From: Candidatus Woesebacteria bacterium RIFCSPLOWO2_01_FULL_44_24b
GTDB taxonomy: Bacteria > Patescibacteriota > Microgenomatia > UBA8517
Reading direction: 5' to 3'
DNA length: 33,676 bases
Assembly (NCBI GenBank): GCA_001793235.1
Contig: MGHM01000020.1
Location: 1 to 33,676, forward strand
This document shows positions 8,583-16,800 of the stretch, piece by piece. The number at the start of each line of letters is the position of its first letter. Within the stretch, counting starts at the first letter, position 1. The notes under the pieces are model-generated. The model was not told the DNA's origin, did not search any database, and saw only the letters and a list, made by a program, of their open reading frames with translations. The position numbers were made by a program, and so were the translations under genes.

Positions 8583-10544
8583 ATGAACACCAACGACACA
8601 CCGAAGTTAAGTCTACTTGTTCCTAGTCGAGAAAGAGCTGAATCTCTAAAGTTTTCGCTCAACAGTTTGGGGTTAGATAGAAATAACCTGGAGGTTCTGG
8701 TATGGGTCGACGGTGATGATGCACAACTGGATCTCTATCGGGCTATAGCCAAGGAAAATAAACGCATACGGTTATTTATCAAACCTCGAATTGGGTATTT
8801 ACAATACCACCTCATGATGGATTTTCTAGCTCAGCAGGCTGTTGGAGAATGGCAGATGTTATGGAATGATGATGCCTATATGGAACACGTTGAATGGTAT
8901 GATACATTCATAGAATATGCATCACTGAACCCTCCTTTGACAGAGCCTGTACTTCTTAATATTTGGGGTCAAGGACGACCACAACATTTTTTTCCCGTCA
9001 TCAGTAAAAAATATTTTGAAATAGTTGGACATTGGTCTCAAATGACTATTTGCGATACCTGGATAAAACATATAGCTTGTCGTACCAATATTCGTCGGTA
9101 CGTATTTGGAATCAAACCGCGCCACCGAAAATTTGGAGCGGACAATGGTGCGCTTGGGGATTTAATTGATAACACTTCCCACTCTATTGAGCAGTTGCAG
9201 AAAGATACCGGGGATGTATATTTAGGTCAACGATCACGACAAAACAGAGTAAAAATGGATAACGATGTGGCTAAAATCACCTCCTGGATTCGCAGCACTA
9301 CCGATCGCAATATCAGAATCGGATTTGTCGGTTTAGGCAAGCTGGGTTTGCCGGTAGCTCTGGCAATCGAGTCCAGAGGGAAAAACATTGTTGGGTTCGA
9401 TATAGACCCAAAAATAAAGAAATATATTAGCGACCGGAAAATTCCTTTCCAAGAACAAGGAACTGAAAAATTATTGCAAAACACAACCATAGAAATGGTT
9501 GACTCGGTTGAACAAGTGATAAAAAAGTGCAACCTTGTTTTTTGCGCGGTCCAAACACCTCACGACGAGCGATTTGAAGGACATAAACCCCTTAAAGACG
9601 AGCCAACTGATTTTGACTATTCGCATCTTAAAAAGGCGGTCAAGGATATTGTAAAGGCCGCAAATAAACTCAAAGAAAAGACTACGCTTGTCGTTATATC
9701 AACTTGCTTACCGTCTACATTCGAAAAAGAAATTAAGCCACTTTTATCTCCAAAAGTTAACTACATTTACAATCCATTCTTTATAGCTATGGGGACGGTA
9801 ATAACAGATTTTTTAAATCCAGAGTTTGTGCTGGTAGGTAACAATAACGGAGACACTACCCCACTTACTAATTTCTATAAAATGATTCACGGACAAGATA
9901 AGGCATTTATCACCGATATTACTACTGCTGAAGGCATAAAAGTTCTGTATAACACTTACATAACCAGCAAGATAGTTTTTGCCAACATCTATGGTGAGAT
10001 GGCACACAAGTTGGGAATGAACGCCGATGATATCTACAACGCTCTTGGTCGTGCAACAGACAGAATCATTAGTACCAGATATCTTAAATCAGGAGTTGGT
10101 GATGGCGGAGGATGCCATCCCAGAGATAACATCGCTCTTTCATATTTGGCTAAAAAATATAAAATGAGTTTCAATCTTTTCGAGAATTTGATGAAAGCCC
10201 GCGAAAAACATATGGAGTGGTTGGCTGACCTTACCTGCGATGAATCAAGGTCGTCAGGTCTCCCAATTGTTATTCTTGGAAAGGCGTTTAAACCTGAGAC
10301 AAATCTACAAACTGGCAGTCCGGCTATACTTCTAGCCAATATACTCAACGATAAAGGTGTCGAATTTAGTCATTTCGAATTTGATCATCCAGAGGAAATG
10401 CCTATTGCCGTATATATACTGGCAACACAACACACTCAATATACTCAAATAAAATTCCCAGCAGGTAGTATCATTATTGATCCATTCAGGTATATCGAAA
10501 AGAAAGATGGTATTACAATAATTTCTATTGGTGGAAAAAAGTAA
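8583..10544 (+). CDS. Glycosyltransferase / nucleotide-sugar dehydrogenase fusion
   Basis: An unusual 653-aa two-enzyme protein. Residues 1-225 form a GT-A-like domain (LSLLVPSRERAESLKFSL, LVWVDGDDA, and WNDDAYM as a DD metal motif). Residues about 243-653 match UDP-glucose/GDP-mannose dehydrogenases: the NAD site IGFVGLGKLGLPVALAIESRG, the AVQTPHD strand, the helix with TAEGIKVLYNTYITSK, and the catalytic Cys511 in GGGCHPRDN (family form GGxCxxxD). The C-terminal UDP-binding domain appears short but contains LGKAFKPETN. The dehydrogenase half should oxidise a sugar nucleotide to a uronic acid, and the fused glycosyltransferase could use the product directly. There is no frameshift between the halves, so the fusion is real at this locus. 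It directly follows the SDR gene. Confidence 0.82.
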   Translation: MNTNDTPKLSLLVPSRERAESLKFSLNSLGLDRNNLEVLVWVDGDDAQLDLYRAIAKENKRIRLFIKPRIGYLQYHLMMDFLAQQAVGEWQMLWNDDAYMEHVEWYDTFIEYASLNPPLTEPVLLNIWGQGRPQHFFPVISKKYFEIVGHWSQMTICDTWIKHIACRTNIRRYVFGIKPRHRKFGADNGALGDLIDNTSHSIEQLQKDTGDVYLGQRSRQNRVKMDNDVAKITSWIRSTTDRNIRIGFVGLGKLGLPVALAIESRGKNIVGFDIDPKIKKYISDRKIPFQEQGTEKLLQNTTIEMVDSVEQVIKKCNLVFCAVQTPHDERFEGHKPLKDEPTDFDYSHLKKAVKDIVKAANKLKEKTTLVVISTCLPSTFEKEIKPLLSPKVNYIYNPFFIAMGTVITDFLNPEFVLVGNNNGDTTPLTNFYKMIHGQDKAFITDITTAEGIKVLYNTYITSKIVFANIYGEMAHKLGMNADDIYNALGRATDRIISTRYLKSGVGDGGGCHPRDNIALSYLAKKYKMSFNLFENLMKAREKHMEWLADLTCDESRSSGLPIVILGKAFKPETNLQTGSPAILLANILNDKGVEFSHFEFDHPEEMPIAVYILATQHTQYTQIKFPAGSIIIDPFRYIEKKDGITIISIGGKK

Positions 10545-10564
10545 AAGAGAATTAAGTTTCGCCT

Positions 10565-11394
10565 ATGGCTTTTGAAAACGTTTCGATTAAAAAAATCCGG
10601 GATTTCTGGGATAAACGACCCTGCAATATCCGCCACTCTCCCTCAAAAATCGGCAGCAAAGATTACTTTGACGAAGTCGAGAAACGCAGATATTTTGTAG
10701 AATCTCATATCCCCAAATTTGCTCAGTTCTCAAGATGGAAAGGTAAAAAGGTGTTAGAAATAGGTAGTGGCATCGGGACTGATACTATCAGCTTTGCAAG
10801 AGCTGGTGCTCATATTACGGCCGTAGAGCTTTCTGAAAAATCCTTAGATCTCGCAAAAAAAAGGGCTAAGGTTTATAAGTTGAAAAAAGTATTAAGTTTT
10901 ACTTGGCAGACGCTGAAAAGTTATCAAAGGTGGTCCCAGTTAAGCCTTACGACTTAATCTATTCATTTGGAGTTGTTCACCACACCCCCCACCCTGAAAA
11001 AGTCATTGAGGAGATCAAAAAGTATACCCATAAAGGCACGATCATTAAATTAATGATTTATCATCGCTATGCTTGGAAAGTTTTATGGATACTTTTAAAA
11101 TTCGGCAAAGGCGCTTTCTGGAAATTAGATGAACTAATAGCTGAGCATTCTGAAGCAGCTACAGGGTCTCCAGTCACTTATGTTTATTCAAAGACCCAAG
11201 CCAGAAAATTGCTCAAGGATTTTAAAATTAGTGATATCAAGGTTGATTTTATTTTTCCCTACAGCATTCCCCAGTACTTAAAATATCAGTATAAAATAGT
11301 TTGGTATTTCCGCTACTTGCCAAAAGGAATCTTTAGATGGCTAGAAACCCATTTTGGCTGGCACTTGTTGATAAGCGCTCAGGCTCTTAAATAA
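10565..11394 (+). pseudogene. SAM-dependent methyltransferase, one-base frameshift
   Basis: A conserved class I methyltransferase split into two frames. The first part (10565-about 10900) has IRDFWDKRPCNIRHS, then KKVLEIGSGIGTDTISFA. The second part (from about 10903 in the next frame) resumes with LADAEKL, YDLIYSFGVVHHTPHPE, GSPVTYVYSKTQA and ETHFGWHLLI. Adding one T to the TTTT run at 10897-10900 restores a single 276-aa protein with the family order intact, so the lesion is a single-base deletion in a homopolymer. It could be an assembly or sequencing error, a recent pseudogene, or slippage-controlled. The rest of the gene shows no decay, which favours an error or a very recent event. As written, the first frame stops at 10955-10957. 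Confidence 0.8.
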
Positions 11395-11408
11395 CAGGAG
11401 GGGTGTAA

Positions 11409-12293
11409 TTATTTTTTAATATCCCTTTCTTCAAGTTTCTTGACAACACTTGGTCCTCTTTTGATAGCCTCTGCATAAGAAATTTGTCTTAACCTGAAAA
11501 TTTCTCTAGTTTCACTTGCCCACCTTTTACCAAATTTTTGCTCCCCCACAGACATTAATAGCTCTAAAGTTTCTGTGGTAAAAGCATTAACTCGAGTGAG
11601 AACTAAATTCTGCACAGTATCAGGATCAATATCAATAAACAGAAGTTCGTTTTCGTCATCGTGGGGCCTTTTTTTAATTTCATCTGAAGATAAACTGGTT
11701 GTAACTACAAAGCCCAAGTTAACTGTTCCGGAAACTGGATTATAGATTATTCCGTGAAGGGTGGGCTTTATCTCTTGTAATTTCACTCCTGATTCCTCCT
11801 CAATCTCACGTCCTAAGGCGTGTAGAATATCCAGAGTTCCATCTGGCCTCGTGTCCTCCTTGATATTAATAGCCCCCCCCATACCCGATAGCCCTCCTGC
11901 TTTATAGTCAGCACGGCCGTTGCGTTTTCCGATAACTATTTTACCATCGGATGTCTCTATTAAACTCGATACCATTAGCGGCAGAGGCGCTGCGTCCTGT
12001 CCATACTGTTGCGTCAAATCGGGCCCCCAAGTTATAGAATCTTTATAACTTATTGAAGGAGCAACCTTGAGCTTAACAACGCCATCGACAACTTCATATC
12101 CTTCGTACCTAAACCTTGACGGATTTTCATCGTTAGGCCATTTTTTGCCTTGATAATCACTCCACCTCTCATCCAGTTGAGCCTGTAGATTTTCTGTGAG
12201 TTTACGCGTAGAAGGAACAATCTCGGCTGTAACAGTCTCGGCTTGAAATATACCTTCAGTAAAAACTCTAAAATATGGGTTTTCCGTATCCAT
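11409..12293 (-). CDS. NUDIX hydrolase-like protein
   Basis: A 294-aa minus-strand gene, opposite to its neighbours. The C-terminal half carries a NUDIX fold: MVSSLIETSDGKIVIGKRNG, GGLSGMGGAINIKED, then REIEEESGV, matching the RExxEExGx core. The upstream Glu of the full 23-residue NUDIX box is not at its usual position, so the box is a variant and the substrate (a nucleoside diphosphate linked to another group) is open. The N-terminal 110 residues (FRVFTEGIFQAETVTAEIV onward) match no family I recognise; they may be a regulatory or substrate-specific domain. It converges on the frameshifted methyltransferase and diverges from the nucleotidyltransferase at 12369, with only about 75 nt between the two start codons. 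Confidence 0.7.
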   Translation of the reverse strand: MDTENPYFRVFTEGIFQAETVTAEIVPSTRKLTENLQAQLDERWSDYQGKKWPNDENPSRFRYEGYEVVDGVVKLKVAPSISYKDSITWGPDLTQQYGQDAAPLPLMVSSLIETSDGKIVIGKRNGRADYKAGGLSGMGGAINIKEDTRPDGTLDILHALGREIEEESGVKLQEIKPTLHGIIYNPVSGTVNLGFVVTTSLSSDEIKKRPHDDENELLFIDIDPDTVQNLVLTRVNAFTTETLELLMSVGEQKFGKRWASETREIFRLRQISYAEAIKRGPSVVKKLEERDIKK

Positions 12294-12331
12294 TTAAAAT
12301 AACGGCCCAATTTTCTCATGCCTCAACAAGC

Positions 12332-12361
12332 TTGTCAAAGATTAATCTTATTAAGTATAAT
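12332..12361 (+). promoter_or_regulatory. Strong sigma70-type promoter, leaderless
   Basis: TTGTCA (12332-12337), an 18-nt spacer, and a perfect TATAAT (12356-12361). The -10 box ends 7 nt before the in-frame GTG at 12369, so the RNA should start at the GTG itself. An ATG at 12318 lies upstream of the -35 box and so would not be in this transcript. Confidence 0.75.
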
Positions 12362-12368
12362 CACCATT

Positions 12369-12878
12369 GTGGCTGTTATTCAGTATAAAGATTTTAAGCA
12401 GTTGCGTAACAAATTGCGCGGTAAAAAATTAGTGTTCTGTTCTGGAACTTTCGATATTACTCACGCCGGGCACGTACTTTTCTTTGAGGACTGCAAAGCA
12501 CTGGGTGATTTGTTAGTAGTTGGTATCGGAAATGACGAGGCCTGCAAAAGACACAAAGGGTCTGGGTCTGGAAGACCAGTGCTTAATGAATACTTGCGTT
12601 TGAAAATGGTAAGTTCCTTGAAGCCGGTAGACTACTGTTTTTTGCATGGGACCTCCAGCGAAAAGCAACCACATAATTCCTTACTCGAGGAAATTTTTAC
12701 TCGACTAAAGCCAGATATTTATGCTTTCAATAGTGATGTCGCAGATGTTGATTACAGGAAGAAACTTGCTGAGAAATACAAGGTTGAAGTCAGGGTGCTT
12801 GAAAGGAAGAGCCCACCGGAATTCGAAGAGATATCTACCACGAAGATTATTGAAAAAGTACAGAAAATTCGTCTTTGA
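12369..12878 (+). CDS. Cytidylyltransferase-like nucleotidyltransferase
   Basis: Predicted to activate a phosphorylated sugar or alcohol with CTP or ATP, like glycerol-3-phosphate cytidylyltransferase or the HldE/RfaE C-terminal domain. The HxGH signature is in FCSGTFDITHAGHVLFF near the start, followed by LGDLLVVGIGNDE, RPVLNEYLRLKMV and PVDYCFLHG in the family order; ISTTKIIEK near the C-terminus resembles the ISTTxII segment. Using the GTG at 12369 gives 169 aa. The ATG at 12318 would add 17 mostly hydrophobic residues, but that stretch is the promoter, so I reject it. The product could supply an NDP-activated precursor for the neighbouring glycosyltransferases. The exact substrate is unknown. 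Confidence 0.82.
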   Translation: MAVIQYKDFKQLRNKLRGKKLVFCSGTFDITHAGHVLFFEDCKALGDLLVVGIGNDEACKRHKGSGSGRPVLNEYLRLKMVSSLKPVDYCFLHGTSSEKQPHNSLLEEIFTRLKPDIYAFNSDVADVDYRKKLAEKYKVEVRVLERKSPPEFEEISTTKIIEKVQKIRL

Positions 12879-12903
12879 CAAATAGACTACATCTTTTCTC
12901 CTT

Positions 12904-12932
12904 TTGCAAAACGGTTTCACTTTGTCTATAAT
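12904..12932 (+). promoter_or_regulatory. Strong sigma70-type promoter, leaderless
   Basis: TTGCAA (12904-12909), a 17-nt spacer, and a perfect TATAAT (12927-12932). The -10 box ends 7 nt before the ATG at 12940, so the mRNA probably starts at that ATG. The TTG of the -35 box is in frame with the gene and can be mistaken for a start codon. Confidence 0.75.
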
Positions 12933-12939
12933 CTGCCCA

Positions 12940-13785
12940 ATGAACCCGGACTTATCTATAATTATCCCCGCCCGGAATGAAATATTCTTACAAAAAACTA
13001 TTACCGATTTATTAACAAAAGCAGAAGGAAATATCGAAGTAATTGTCGTCCTTGACGGCTATTGGCCTGTTCCTCAGTTAACTGAAGACTCCCGCATCAA
13101 AATTATTCATCGAGGGCGGCCCACGGGGATGCGAGCGGCAATAAATGCAGGCGTGGCCATAGCTAAAGGTAAATATTTACTTAAGACCGATGCACACTGT
13201 ATGTTTGCACAAGGTTTTGATAAAATCCTGGCAAAGAATTGCAGCGAAGACTGGGTTGTGGTACCAAGAAGATTCGCGCTGGATCCGGAAAAATGGGCGC
13301 TAATTGACAATCCAAAGTACCCAATAGATTATATGTACCTGTCCCAAGACCTGCATGGGGTACCATGGACCGAGAAAAACAGAGACTCAAAATTAAAGGA
13401 GAAACTCGTAGACGAAACAATGAGCAACCAAGGAAGTGTTTGGTTTATGGTTAAGGATTATTTTCACTATCTTGAATTGATGGATGAGGCAACTTACGGA
13501 ATTTTCTGGAATGAATTCCAGGAAATTGGACTAAAATGCTGGTTGTCCGGGGGGCATGTCATGGTTAACAAAGAAACCTGGTATGCTCATTGGCACAAAA
13601 CCAGCAACTACGGCCGCGGTTACGGACTTCCCGGCAGTGAGCAGTCAAAAGCTCTAGCCGCCGTCGATAAATGGAAAATGAAGGGTTGGCACAAACAAAA
13701 ACTTCCCCTTTCATGGTTAATTGAGAGATTTTGGCCGGTTCCCACTTGGACAACTGAGCTTATTGAGAAAGTGAGAACACAATAA
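12940..13785 (+). CDS. Family 2-like (GT-A) glycosyltransferase
   Basis: A single-domain glycosyltransferase of 281 aa and the cleanest member of the paralogous family. It opens with DLSIIIPARNEIFLQKTI, followed by VIVVLDGYWPVP. The metal motif is KTDAHCMF (Asp84-x-His86). EFQEIGLKCWLSGGHVMVN is followed by KETWYAHWHK, and it ends with IERFWPVPTW. The order RGRPTGMRAAINAG...DAHC...GG...H resembles the RARxxGA...DxHC...CGG...H layout of polypeptide GalNAc-transferases. The start is set by the promoter just upstream; a TTG at 12904 falls in the -35 box. It appears to head the transcript that continues into the giant glycosyltransferase 21 nt later. Confidence 0.85.
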   Translation: MNPDLSIIIPARNEIFLQKTITDLLTKAEGNIEVIVVLDGYWPVPQLTEDSRIKIIHRGRPTGMRAAINAGVAIAKGKYLLKTDAHCMFAQGFDKILAKNCSEDWVVVPRRFALDPEKWALIDNPKYPIDYMYLSQDLHGVPWTEKNRDSKLKEKLVDETMSNQGSVWFMVKDYFHYLELMDEATYGIFWNEFQEIGLKCWLSGGHVMVNKETWYAHWHKTSNYGRGYGLPGSEQSKALAAVDKWKMKGWHKQKLPLSWLIERFWPVPTWTTELIEKVRTQ

Positions 13786-13806
13786 GCAAAGCTTGAAATA
13801 GTAATT

Positions 13807-16800
13807 ATGAGCGAGCTCTCGATTTTAATCCCAGCCAGAAACGAAATCTTTCTGGCAAAAACCATAGAAGATATTTTACAAAATATCGAGGGCGACACTG
13901 AAATTATTGCCGTCCTGGACGGCTATTGGGCAGACCCACCTGTCCCCCAGCATGAGAGGGTAACCATAATTCATAACCCAGAGTCGGTGGGCCAGCGCGC
14001 TGCAACAAACCAGGCAGCAAAGTTATCTAAAGCAAAATACCTCATGAAAGTTGACGCCCACTGTGCTTTTGACCGCGGCTTTGACGTCAAAATGATGGAG
14101 GCGATGCATGACGATTGGACTATGGCGCCTCTTATGAAGAACCTCCATGCTTTTGACTGGGTGTGCCCCGACGGCCACCGAAGGTATCAGGGGCCAAGCG
14201 GACCGTGCAGAGAATGTGGCAAAGAGACTACCCGGGATGTTGTCTGGATTGCCAAGAGCAGCCCCAAAAGTGTGTCGTATTGCTTTGACTCAACGCCGCA
14301 TTTTCAGTATTTTGGCGACTGGGCCAAGCGCCCGGAGGGCCAGGGGGACATAACCGAGTCGATGTCTTTGCAAGGCTCCTGTTTTATGCTAACCCGAGAC
14401 AAGTTCCATGAACTTAATGTTTGCGATGAAGCCTTCGGCAGTTGGGGCTCACAAGGCATTGAAGTGGCCGCCAAAACCTGGCTTTCCGGCGGGCAAGTCA
14501 TGATCAACAAAAAAACCTGGTATGCCCATATGTTTCGCACTCAGGGCGGCGACTTTAGTTTTCCCTACCCGATTTCAGGGCGCGACCAGGAGAAAGCCAA
14601 AAAGTACGCGCGCGAGCTCTTTTTCAATAACAATTGGCCCCTTCAAAAGAAGCCATTATCGTGGTTGGTTGAAAAATTCTGGCCAGTCAGAGGCTGGACT
14701 GAAGATGACTTGGCAAAACTTAAGGCCAACAAATTTAAGTTTAAGGAAGTGGAGCCACCCGCCTTCGTCCCGCAAACCGTGACTTCGTCGGGCAAGAAGG
14801 GCATTATTTTCTATACAGACAATGAGCTAGCGGAGGAAATTGCCAAGCCGGTGAGGGACCAGCTGCTTGCTATAAGCAAAGAAAAAAATATTCCCATCGT
14901 GAGCTCCTCTCTGATACCAATGGACTTTGGTAAAAACATTCACTCACCTGAGCTTAAGCGCGGGATGGTCACACTATTCACCCAAATTCTGAGGGCGCTT
15001 GAAGCCTCGGATGCCGACATTATATTCTTCTGCTTCCAGGGCAATACTCATATAGAAACAGTTTCCGGTCAAAAAAGAATAGATAAAATAGAAGTTGGCG
15101 AACTTGTAAAAACCCATCTTGGTAGATACCGACCAGTAACGAAAGTTTTTGCAAGGCCATACAAACAAAGAAGTCCAATAGTACAAATTGACACTCAATT
15201 TAGTTCAATAAAATGTACCCCAGAACACCCGTTCTATGTCTACACAAAGAACCAAAAAGAATGGGTACCCGCAAGTAGGCTAGAGATTGGAGACATGTTA
15301 CTTTACCCAAGTGAAAATAGGAGAGACTATCTCACTTTTGACGTAATGCTAAGGTCAAGTACTAGTAATGGTGGGTACGGTAAAATGAATATAAAAATAG
15401 GTAGATTAGAGGTTGACCGGGGACTGGCAAGATTTATGGGTATGTATTTAGCAGAAGGGCACTTTAACGGCAAAAACGGAATAGGCTTTACGTTTAACAA
15501 TAATGAAAAAGAATATCAAGATTTTGTAGAAAAAATATGTTACGAGAAGTTTAAGCGCAGGTCCAGAAAAAGGATTCAGTGGTCAACTCAAATATTAATT
15601 AATATTAATCAACTTGGGCCGCTCTTCAAAAAATGGTTTGGGGGTAATACTGCCAATAAAAGAGTACCTGAGTTTGTGTTTAGCTGGAACATTAACAATA
15701 GATTATCATTTATAAAAGGTTTTCTGGAAGGAGATGGAAGCAAAAGTATAAATGATGACTCATTCTATGGTTTTAATGTTGCCGGCAAGAAAATGGTTAA
15801 AGATATGGTTACTCTAATGAACATGTCTGGCGTAGGCTGGGACAACAGCATAAAAGAGAGGTTGCAAACAAAATTTAATAGTAAGGAATATTTTACAAGT
15901 AAAAAAGTATATTCAATAAATTATTCGAGGATTGTATTCAGAAAATTGATGGATATATTGAATTCAGATTGGATAGATAATAGCAATATTGGAATACCAA
16001 TACAAGATATTAAACAAGCAAAGATGTCGTCAAAACCAAGATTTTCATCCAAAAATGGAGTCCGCGATGTTTACAATCTTCAAGTTGAAGAAGATAATTC
16101 GTATATCGCACAGTCCGTTATTGTCCATAATTGTGAACATGATGTGCTTTACCACCCGTCCCACTTTGATTTTATTCCCAAAAGACGCCTTGCATATTAC
16201 TACAATGTAAACGTCTGGAAAGTACGGCTCACTGACGGTCACTCGCTTAAAGTAAACGACATCAAACAGCTGTCGGGGCTTGTGGGCTACAGAAAAAATC
16301 TAATAAGTCACTTCCAAAGACGCCTGGAGATGATTGAAAAAACACACAAAGTGTTGGTGTATGAACCTGGAACATATAGTGGGGTCAATGCTGTTGACGA
16401 TCGGCCTGTCAGGACTTGGCAGTCTGCATACCCAAATATTGATATCAGGCATGATAATAATTTTACCAAAAGCAGGTGGAAAAAAGAAGAATTCAAGGAC
16501 AAAAAGTATACATTTGGCTGGACCGAGTCAACTGCAGACAAAATACCCGGCTGGAACAATCTCACGGGAATACTTGGCATCAAACCCCAGCCACCCGCCT
16601 TCGTCCCGCAAACCGTGACTTCGTCGGGCAAGAAGGGAATTATTTTCTACACCGACAATGCATTGGACTCAAAGATTGCTCAGACCGTTCAAAAACAAAT
16701 TAAATCGATAAGCGATGCCAGACAAATGCCAATTGTGAGCGCGTCGCTCAAAAAAATGGACTTCGGCCGGGAAGGGTTTGTTGCCGGGAGTAAAAATATA

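Noticed and set aside
12318..12368. Upstream ATG extension of the cytidylyltransferase gene (hydrophobic N-terminus).
   Set aside because: The stretch contains a consensus promoter whose RNA would start at GTG 12369.
12904..12939. TTG start giving 12 extra residues for the glycosyltransferase.
   Set aside because: The TTG is the first half of the -35 box and the segment includes TATAAT; the paralogues start at the equivalent of ATG 12940.
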